Source of the DNA: a virus
Strand: one strand, 5' to 3'
DNA length: 31,512 nt
Virus record (IMG/VR): IMGVR_UViG_3300032562_000119
Coordinates: 1 to 31,512 of that record
The position numbers and the translations under genes are program-made. Position 1 is the stretch's first letter; each line of letters begins with the position of its first letter. Shown here in pieces: positions 20,104 through 26,606 of this stretch. The notes beneath the pieces were generated by a model. It had not been told where the DNA came from. It did no database searches and was given only the letters and a program-made list of their open reading frames with translations.

Positions 20104-20613
20104 TCAAAGGCGTTCGTAGAGGTCCGCGAACCACTTCAGTTCGTTTTTCAGGACGCGGCGAGAATCCTCCGGCCAGGTGCTGAGCGGGTCTTCATCCATC
20201 CGCTTGTTGAACCAAAGGCGAAAGCCGTCGAGAAACCGGGTGAAGCGCACCCACGGTTTGTTCGGGTCAGGCGGCTGGTCTTTCTTGTCTTCGGGTTGTG
20301 GAATAATCCCGGTAGCAAGGTAGGCTTGGCGCACTGTGGTCGTGTCGTTCAAATCGGACACATGTGTCCGATTTGCCAAAGCCATATAGCGTCGGGCGGT
20401 GCGGTCGGTGATCTCAGGCACGTTCGCGTCGAGCCATTCCAGCCAGCTGCCGTGGCCGAGCGATTCTTTCTGTTGGATGAGAAGTTGGCCGCACTCGATG
20501 GCTTTAGCGACAGCCTTCGTTGCGAATTCGCGTGTCTGGGATACGAGGTGTTCGCATTCGCGATATGCCTCTTGAATTTGCGGTGCCAGGTTGAGTTGAA
20601 GTTGTTCGGTCAT
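20104..20613 (-). CDS. DUF3102-like phage regulatory protein
   Basis: 169 residues. The N-terminal half (CEHLVSQTREFATKAVAKAIECGQLLIQQKESLGHGSWLEWLDANVPEITDRTARRYMALAN) matches the DUF3102 pattern: a helix, 'G-x-L-L-x-x-x-K-x-x-x-x-x-G-x-W-x-x-W', then a helix with 'R-T-A-x-R-Y-M'. Such proteins occur in phages and plasmids near replication functions and may bind DNA. A Pro-rich linker leads to a Trp/Arg-rich C-terminus. The 26-bp palindrome at 20350-20375 lies inside it, encoding NRTHVSDL. The ATG has a weaker TTGACA motif at 13 nt and overlaps the upstream stop. Confidence 0.65.
   Translation of the reverse strand: MTEQLQLNLAPQIQEAYRECEHLVSQTREFATKAVAKAIECGQLLIQQKESLGHGSWLEWLDANVPEITDRTARRYMALANRTHVSDLNDTTTVRQAYLATGIIPQPEDKKDQPPDPNKPWVRFTRFLDGFRLWFNKRMDEDPLSTWPEDSRRVLKNELKWFADLYERL
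20350..20375. repeat. Perfect 26-bp palindrome with GGACAC half-sites
   Basis: Half-site CAAATCGGACACA followed by its exact reverse complement; centre between 20362 and 20363. Encoded in the coding sequence of 20104-20613. The inner GGACAC/GTGTCC matches the core of the repeats at 21218-21459. Confidence 0.85.
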
Positions 20614-21191
20614 GCCCTATTTCGCTTTGTCAATTTGCGGCGTTGATGAACGGCCTTTGCCCGGTCACGGTAAGATGTTCTGGCCCGTTTCGATTTCATC
20701 GACCGCGCCGGTGGCAGGCCGAACTTCGTACACCACTCGACAGCGATCTTTGAGAACGCCTGCTTGGTGACCTTATGTTTGGCTGCAAGCTCCGTTGCGC
20801 TCTGGCCTTCGATTGATAGGACGCCCGTGCCGTAGCACACAGCGTCGAATACGAGTGCGGGGTTGGCGCATCCACGCATCCTGGCACAGAAAGAGGCCAG
20901 AACATCACTGCGAGCCTGCGCATCGGAATTTTCCTCGCCACTGGCGCGACCATCCACCTGCTCGGCGATATCGGGCGTGGTGGCAGCGAGAGGTGATTCC
21001 GCAAGATCGCCGTCGAGAAGAGTTCCTCCTCCATCTTTCGGCAACATCGGCGTGAGCAGTCCATCCGATTCCATTTGGCGGCGCTGCTCCGGCGGCATTT
21101 CTTCGATCCACTTCTTCACCTCGGGCGATTGGAATGATTCGCGGTATTGCCGGTCGCGTTCGGCTTGGCGCTTGGCGTAATCGTCAGACAT
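20610..21191 (-). CDS. Unrecognised phage protein with helix-turn-helix-like C-terminal part
   Basis: 193 residues from ATG 21191 (MSDDYAKRQAERDRQYRES), which has an excellent Shine-Dalgarno (GGAAGGAGG). The N-terminal part is charged and helical, the middle is acidic, and residues about 130-175 (LSIEGQSATELAAKHKVTKQAFSKIAVEWCTKFG) look like a sigma/MarR-type helix-turn-helix (TELAAKHKVTKQAFSKI). A basic C-terminal tail (RARTSYRDRAKAVHQRRKLTKRNRA) could bind DNA. It follows the GGGACAC cluster and would be a candidate origin- or repeat-binding protein. Confidence 0.65.
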   Translation of the reverse strand: MSDDYAKRQAERDRQYRESFQSPEVKKWIEEMPPEQRRQMESDGLLTPMLPKDGGGTLLDGDLAESPLAATTPDIAEQVDGRASGEENSDAQARSDVLASFCARMRGCANPALVFDAVCYGTGVLSIEGQSATELAAKHKVTKQAFSKIAVEWCTKFGLPPARSMKSKRARTSYRDRAKAVHQRRKLTKRNRA

Positions 21192-21217
21192 GGCGGCGAC
21201 CTCCTTCCAAGCGGAGA

Positions 21218-21459
21218 TGGGACACTGAGGGGGTGCGGAGAGATAGTGTCCCGCATAGTGTCCCCGGTTTTTTACCCTGATTTGGGACACATGGGACACT
21301 GGGGACACTATATTTTGAATGTATACGTGTATGCGCACGCGGGCGCACACACGCGCACCCGCGCCCGGGAGAAAAACGATTAGATGCCTCTGCCCCTAGC
21401 GTCCCAGTGTCCCAAACTATTGCAAGAAACTCGCTTTGAGGCACTTGCGAATGGGACAC
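21218..21459. repeat. Cluster of eight GGGACAC/GTGTCCC repeats (iteron-like, possible origin)
   Basis: Copies at 21219, 21246 (inverted), 21258 (inverted), 21284, 21293, 21302, 21407 (inverted) and 21453. The interval 21192-21481 has no gene and separates the primase-helicase gene from a putative DNA-binding protein gene. Mixed orientation and density suggest a protein-binding array such as a replication origin or operator. Confidence 0.65.
21321..21358. other. Alternating purine-pyrimidine tract
   Basis: 21321-21341 (GTATACGTGTATGCGCACGCG) alternates strictly, and 21343-21358 continues the pattern after one break. It could adopt Z-DNA or mark an unwinding element. It lies between the GGGACAC clusters, following an AT-rich TATATTTTGAAT. 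Confidence 0.5.
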
Positions 21460-21481
21460 TTCGAGGGCATTTACGACACGT

Positions 21482-23635
21482 TCAAAAAGGGCATTCAACA
21501 TAAGCCTCCTCCTTTACTGGTAGAATGATCCATGCGCGGCTTGCCCCGTGGTGCATCCTTCTCTCGATGCCCGGGTAATTTTGTGCCTGGAGCTTACCGA
21601 GAAGTCGCCCGATTTGGTCAGGCGTGTACTTTGCCGCAACGTGCTTCGTGGTTTCGTCGGCCATCATTTCAGACAGGAGTTGCGTTGCGGAGCCTGTCCA
21701 TTCCTCGCGGTTTGCGTCTGAGAAGATCGAAGCCTTGAACATCGCCAGCAGTTCAACAAAAACGCCAGTGCGACCCGACTGCCGGGCTTCCTCGAGCAAT
21801 TCGGCGTGGTGATAGCATTTGACGCCGAAGCGGGCATCTCCACGGCATTGTTCCGGGATTTCGTAATCGCGCAGGAATCCTGCGAAATAGGGAAGCTCGG
21901 CACGGATACGGTCGGCTGCGTCGGTAAAATCCCGCTCCACATTGGCGACCTTGAAGAGCATCACCTTGTCCAGGAGACTCATCTCGACGTCTGGTAGGAT
22001 GCGGATGGACTCCGGGTCGGCGTTGCATGTGATGATCACCCGGCCCGCCCACGGTAGCATGAGCTGGTCGCGAAACTTCGGGTGATACTGGAAGCTGTAA
22101 TTGGCCGGGATCTTCTTCAGCATCGCAGAATAGAGCTGCTGCTTTCTTGGATCGGACGATGGGAGCGTGTCGTCCACGGTCCAAAGCCCCACCTCGAACA
22201 ACTCCTTATTGAACCGCGATTCCCCGAGCAGATAATCGCTCGCATCCATGTGGCCGCCCATGATGCCGCCAACGAGAACGTTCGAGATGAGGGTCTTACC
22301 GAGGTTCACGTCACCGGCAAGAAAGGGCACCTGACCATTCCGGGGTTTGCCCGCGAGAGCGTTCCGATAGGCATACGCCAACCAGGAAAGAAAGAACGCG
22401 AGTTGCTCCGCCGGATCAAAAAACCCTTCGAGGAGTTTCGCGATGTAGGGGAAGTTGAGTCCCCACGGTTGCGGACCTTCGGCGGGAACGATGAGACGTG
22501 ACCGCGCGATGTTGAGATATCGCTTGCCGCTGAAAGTGATCACGGCGTCGCGCTGGTAGATAAAGGGCGCGGCACCGTCCACGCTCTTTGCCTGCTGTAT
22601 CTGGTTGATTACCTCATCCATCTGGGAAGCTGCGACGCCGCGCTGGCGTTCGTCGGAGATCCCATGGGCGACGCGGAGATTAAGCGTGATGTCCTGGCGC
22701 TTGAACAAACGCCACACGCCCTCGATCTTGCGCCAATAGTCGCGCCCGTCGAACCACACGCCCTCGATGGCCGCGCCCACCGTGTCAGCGCGGTATGCAT
22801 CCACAAATTTGCGCCCGAAGATTTCACCCCACGGCACGAACGGTTTCGGCCCTGTGAAACACTGCATCCCGGTGGAACGAACGATTGCCGCCGTCGGATT
22901 GTTGGCGCTCTCATCCCAGAACCGGACGCCCCGAGCGCCTTCCTCGAACGGACCGCTCCACTTTCCGGGGAACCGGGCATCGAGTTCCTCGGCCACGCGG
23001 GAAATTGGAATCTTATCACCGTAACCCGACCAGTCGGCTTTCTTCGACACGGTGTAGAGCCAGGAGTGCAGAAGGTGCGCCGGAAGCGGCGTGGGGTGGA
23101 CAAGCTCCCAACCTTCGCCGCAGTGGTAATACTGCGAGACGGAATAAAATGCGTCCTCATCGAGCGCGGGAAAGATTTTCTTCAAGCCCAGTTCCCGCGC
23201 CAGCTTGCGCAGAAATCCCTCGGTTACTTTCGCGCCGAACACCGGCACCCGCGTGGCGAAGAGCCACAGGAGCCGGATGTTCCCGGAGAATGTGGAGCCG
23301 ATGTAATTGGGCGGATAATCCGGGGCCGCTCGGCGCAGGAACGCTTCGCGCTCACCGGGTGCCACCGGGCTGTCGTAGTCGGCCACCACCGCGTGCATGA
23401 ACACGGCGGGGTTCGCGTCGCCCACGCGCATCGCGGCGTGCGTGCCCTCGAACCCGGAAAAGAACAGGCTGTCGGTGGAAGGCATCGCGCACCATCGCCG
23501 GAAATCGTCTTTTGAGGCGTGGTGAGGCGTGGAGCCATTGCGGTATTCCCAAGGTCGCGCCTCGATCACGGACGAGGAGGCGAGGTTGGTGAGACAGAAC
23601 AGATTGCGGGATGAAAGGGTGTCGTCGATAATCAT
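21482..23635 (-). CDS. Primase-helicase (AEP-like N-terminus, SF3-type helicase domain)
   Basis: 717 residues. Replicative protein that primes and unwinds phage DNA. Residues about 55-200 resemble an archaeo-eukaryotic-type primase-polymerase fold: HAVVADYDSP with Asp86 and Asp88 as likely metal ligands. Residues about 430-560 form a P-loop helicase: Walker A FLAGDVNLGKT (441-448) and Walker B LWTVDD (484-489), then RVIITCNADPESIRIL (motif C-like with Asn). The remainder may be a DNA-binding C-terminus. Its ATG overlaps the polymerase stop (ATGA), so the two are translated together. Confidence 0.8.
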   Translation of the reverse strand: MIIDDTLSSRNLFCLTNLASSSVIEARPWEYRNGSTPHHASKDDFRRWCAMPSTDSLFFSGFEGTHAAMRVGDANPAVFMHAVVADYDSPVAPGEREAFLRRAAPDYPPNYIGSTFSGNIRLLWLFATRVPVFGAKVTEGFLRKLARELGLKKIFPALDEDAFYSVSQYYHCGEGWELVHPTPLPAHLLHSWLYTVSKKADWSGYGDKIPISRVAEELDARFPGKWSGPFEEGARGVRFWDESANNPTAAIVRSTGMQCFTGPKPFVPWGEIFGRKFVDAYRADTVGAAIEGVWFDGRDYWRKIEGVWRLFKRQDITLNLRVAHGISDERQRGVAASQMDEVINQIQQAKSVDGAAPFIYQRDAVITFSGKRYLNIARSRLIVPAEGPQPWGLNFPYIAKLLEGFFDPAEQLAFFLSWLAYAYRNALAGKPRNGQVPFLAGDVNLGKTLISNVLVGGIMGGHMDASDYLLGESRFNKELFEVGLWTVDDTLPSSDPRKQQLYSAMLKKIPANYSFQYHPKFRDQLMLPWAGRVIITCNADPESIRILPDVEMSLLDKVMLFKVANVERDFTDAADRIRAELPYFAGFLRDYEIPEQCRGDARFGVKCYHHAELLEEARQSGRTGVFVELLAMFKASIFSDANREEWTGSATQLLSEMMADETTKHVAAKYTPDQIGRLLGKLQAQNYPGIERRMHHGASRAWIILPVKEEAYVECPF

Positions 23636-25383
23636 TTGCAGTAGCGGTCGGAGACCTGGGTTTCGGCCTCGAGGGGGATGCCGGGCATCCAGTCAGGGCA
23701 TGTGGTCATGAGACGGGCGATCTCGGCAGCGGCTGCCGGAGCGGATGCGACGGGCACCTCGCAGACCACCTCATCGTGGCAATGGAAAAGAATCTGGAAC
23801 CCGGCGCGCTGGACGCGCAGGAGTCCCTCTGCAAAAACATCGCGGGCTGTGGCCTGAACCAGATTCTCAGCCAGGCGGCCCCCGTAAAACCTCTGCACGG
23901 GCCCGCCGCGCTCGGTCTGGAAAGTCCAGCCGCCGTCGGAACGCACGTTGAAATAGGAAAGCTTGCGGCCGCTTGGCAGTTCGATTTCAAACGTGCCCTC
24001 GCGCACGGACCGGCGGCAATCGGTTTGCAACCGGTTCCAGAGACTTGTGATCGCCCGGTTGGATGACCGGAACGCGGCCACGGTTTCGTGGGCCTCACGC
24101 TCGCCGATCTCCAGGCCGCACATCATTTTTGCGATGGTACGGAACTTATCCGGCCCGCACCCATAGCCGAGTCCGAGCACCCGCGCTTTCGCAAGGGCGT
24201 AAAGGTGGGGGTCTTCCTTTTTTAAATTGCCGCCGCGCCAGCCCATCGTGTTCCGGGCGTGTGCCTCGTACAAGGGAGTGCCGCCCGCGATTTGATTGAG
24301 AAATGCACTGTCACCGCAGAGCCACGCGAGGCATCGGGGTTCGATCTGCGCCAGGTCGCACGCGATGATCGTGTGGCCTGGGCGAGGAATAAGGCACGCC
24401 CGCAGGTCTACGCCATAGCTCTCGCCGCGAGGAAGATTCTGGATGTTGAATCCGGCATCGCCGCTCCACCGACCGGTGGCTGCGCCGAAATATTTCAGAC
24501 CGTAGCCCATGCACCCGTCCGTTGGGCGCGTTCGAGACCGCATGGTTTTAAGTTTTTCGAGGAGCGCGTTGCTTTTTCGCCAGTCCCGCATCGCGCCGAC
24601 CCACGGATATTGAGTCCCGTGACGGCGCTCCCAAGCCTCGCATTCCGGGTCATCCTCGGATAGCGACGGCGGCGGCGTAATTCCAGCCTTGCGACAGGCC
24701 TCGCCCAGAGCTTTGGGGGAGAGAACCGGGGAATCTCCATCTGCCCACGGGATCAAGCGAGCTGCCTCAAACTTGACCCGTTCGAGATGCGCGATCCCGG
24801 CTTCGACCCGGTTATTGTCGATGTAAATGCCGCGCCAACCGATCAGCATGGTCTGTCGGGCGAGCGCCCGCTCGTGATCGGGCCATTGAGATGAATATTT
24901 CTCCCAGATGGCGAGAGAGGCTTCCGCATCGCGGATCGCGTAATTACGCATATCCTCGCCGCGTCCGGCATCCACCACGTCCTGCCATGTGCGGCCCTTC
25001 ATCCATCCGCGCAGGTCCTTCGAGATATCTTCACCGAGCAGCCCTTTCGCCGCGCCTGAGAGCGCCCGAATGCCGCCGGAGTAACACGAGAGGTTGGCCG
25101 TGCAATGCCATTCCGCAAACCGGACATCATCTGGGATAACGCCCAGTTCCATCAGGCGCAGGAACACCATGCCGTCAAAGGATGCATTGTGGCTGACCAG
25201 CGTTTTGCCTGAGAGTTGACGCCAATCGAAATCCTTCGGGTGCCCGACGAACTCAATACCTTCCCCGGCTACGGAAACGAGGTATGCGTCGAACCTGGGA
25301 TCATTGACGTAGTGCCAGATCCCGGCGTCGCCCACCGAGTAATCGCGGGAGTAAAACGTCTCGAAATCAACGGCAATTGCCAT
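23632..25383 (-). CDS. Family A DNA polymerase with 3'-5' exonuclease
   Basis: 583 residues. Residues 1-170 carry the DEDD proofreading domain (AVDFETF, Asp6 and Glu8; SHNASFD, Asp70; RDAEAS, Asp152). The polymerase domain follows, with motif A ACDLAQIEPR (Asp343), motif B-like AKARVLGLGYGCG (Lys399) and motif C HDEVV (His536-Asp537-Glu538). It lacks a 5'-3' exonuclease domain, as in T7-like or other phage enzymes. It would extend the primers laid by the neighbouring primase-helicase. Its stop is overlapped by the next gene. Confidence 0.93.
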   Translation of the reverse strand: MAIAVDFETFYSRDYSVGDAGIWHYVNDPRFDAYLVSVAGEGIEFVGHPKDFDWRQLSGKTLVSHNASFDGMVFLRLMELGVIPDDVRFAEWHCTANLSCYSGGIRALSGAAKGLLGEDISKDLRGWMKGRTWQDVVDAGRGEDMRNYAIRDAEASLAIWEKYSSQWPDHERALARQTMLIGWRGIYIDNNRVEAGIAHLERVKFEAARLIPWADGDSPVLSPKALGEACRKAGITPPPSLSEDDPECEAWERRHGTQYPWVGAMRDWRKSNALLEKLKTMRSRTRPTDGCMGYGLKYFGAATGRWSGDAGFNIQNLPRGESYGVDLRACLIPRPGHTIIACDLAQIEPRCLAWLCGDSAFLNQIAGGTPLYEAHARNTMGWRGGNLKKEDPHLYALAKARVLGLGYGCGPDKFRTIAKMMCGLEIGEREAHETVAAFRSSNRAITSLWNRLQTDCRRSVREGTFEIELPSGRKLSYFNVRSDGGWTFQTERGGPVQRFYGGRLAENLVQATARDVFAEGLLRVQRAGFQILFHCHDEVVCEVPVASAPAAAAEIARLMTTCPDWMPGIPLEAETQVSDRYCK

Positions 25384-25750
25384 TTATCCCCCTTTCGATG
25401 AGGGACCGCAGAACGGCGCACGCAGCCATGCGGTCGATGTTTTCGAGAGCCTTGCGGAGGTGGTCGAACCGATCCAGGGCCCGCATGCACCGGTCGTAGC
25501 GGCGTTTGCGGAAACAGCGGATTGCTTCCTTGGAACACACCAGCATGCCGCGAAGAACTGCGACGGCGTCATTGGCGAGCGCAGAGGTTTCCCTGCGGGA
25601 TTTTGGAGTGAGAACCAGCGGGCAGCGTAGGAAAATCGAGAGGGCGGTCCAACGGCGAAGCTGGGAACGAGTGTCGGCTGCGATCAGGCCGAGGAGATCC
25701 CGCGTGTCATCAGCGGAATGCGAAAAAGAAGAATGAGAAAAAGGCGTCAT
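25367..25750 (-). CDS. Unrecognised small basic protein
   Basis: 127 residues from ATG 25750 (MTPFSHSSFS). Mostly helical, Arg/Ala/Leu-rich (RDLLGLIAADTRSQLRRWTAL; AIRCFRKRRYDRCMRALDRFDHLRKALE), with several Cys. No motif identified. Overlaps the polymerase start by 17 nt, in the same direction. The codon use looks like its neighbours. Could be a polymerase accessory factor, by position only. Confidence 0.5.
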   Translation of the reverse strand: MTPFSHSSFSHSADDTRDLLGLIAADTRSQLRRWTALSIFLRCPLVLTPKSRRETSALANDAVAVLRGMLVCSKEAIRCFRKRRYDRCMRALDRFDHLRKALENIDRMAACAVLRSLIERGINGNCR

Positions 25751-25846
25751 AGTGATTTGATCTGAGTTGCGAATTCCGGGGCGGGGTGACGCCTTGCTCC
25801 GCCGCACCCCCTGAACTCTCTGTTGTTAGGTTTTCGCTCCGCCCCA

Positions 25847-26596
25847 TTAGCCGAGCAGGCCGAGGGCGAAGGTGGTGAATTCACCGTTGTGTCGCGCCTC
25901 ATGGCGCAGGTTCGGGACATGAATGAAATTCATCCCAACCTTCTCGCGCTTGGAGGTGAGCGCCCACGAACCGGTGTGGAGTCCATCCTTCAGCGCGAAC
26001 TGACTCGCGGTAATGATGGTCTTGCCCGCCCGCGTGAAACCCACGCCCCGCAGCGTCCAGAGCGCCAGCCCATAGGCCGCGCCCGCGAACTCATACGGGA
26101 AGAGTGGGTTCTCCTCGAAGGGCGAGCGGATCAGCACCAGCGCGTGCAGGATCGGCGAGAACGGCGGGCGCTCATTGTTGCGCCAGTCGATCCAGCCACC
26201 GGCCCGCCGCACTTCATCGAGCGTGTCGAAGATGCGCGGAAGCTCGTCGCCGCCGTATGCCAGGTTTTCCTGATACTGCTTCTTGATTCGCATGACCGTG
26301 ATGTTGACCGGCGCGGTGCCGTCGCTGATCACGAGTTCCTTGTTGTAAACATACTGACCAGGCGTGAACTTCTCCGAGAGAGGGCCCACGGCCTGGACGA
26401 GATGCAGTTTCGGAATCACGAAATCTTCCGACAAAAACTCGCCCTCGACAGGCTTGGCCGGGATGGCCAGCTGCGCGTGGGACTCGTCATCATGATCAAG
26501 CGGCGGTGCCGCCGGAATCGGTGCCGGGATTGCGTGGGTTTGTTCCGCCTGCGATGCGGCGGGTTTCGATGCGGGTTGTTTGAATGATGTCTTCAT
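25847..26596 (-). CDS. Putative phage single-stranded DNA-binding / recombination-associated protein
   Basis: 249 residues from ATG 26596 (MKTSFKQPASKPAASQ); an open frame upstream is rejected because it runs into the next gene. A Pro/Ala/Gln-rich disordered N-terminal head of about 45 residues precedes a compact domain (EDFVIPKLHLVQAVGPLSEKFTPGQYVYN ... ELVISDG ... PVNITVMRIKKQYQENLAYGGDELPRIFD). This type of protein is common in phage replication modules beside polymerase and helicase-nuclease genes and is often thought to be an ssDNA-binding protein. No invariant catalytic residues are visible. Ten nt after the helicase-nuclease gene, so cotranscribed. Confidence 0.5.
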   Translation of the reverse strand: MKTSFKQPASKPAASQAEQTHAIPAPIPAAPPLDHDDESHAQLAIPAKPVEGEFLSEDFVIPKLHLVQAVGPLSEKFTPGQYVYNKELVISDGTAPVNITVMRIKKQYQENLAYGGDELPRIFDTLDEVRRAGGWIDWRNNERPPFSPILHALVLIRSPFEENPLFPYEFAGAAYGLALWTLRGVGFTRAGKTIITASQFALKDGLHTGSWALTSKREKVGMNFIHVPNLRHEARHNGEFTTFALGLLG

Positions 26597-26606
26597 TTGT
26601 AGTTTA

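Noticed and set aside
22664-23515. 283-residue plus-strand frame over the primase-helicase gene
   Set aside because: Antisense shadow; the minus strand has P-loop and catalytic motifs.
25780-25840. GGGGTG...CACCCC inverted repeat in the 96-nt gap 25751-25846 as terminator
   Set aside because: No T tract on the minus strand; the operon seems to continue through. Nothing else is seen in the gap.
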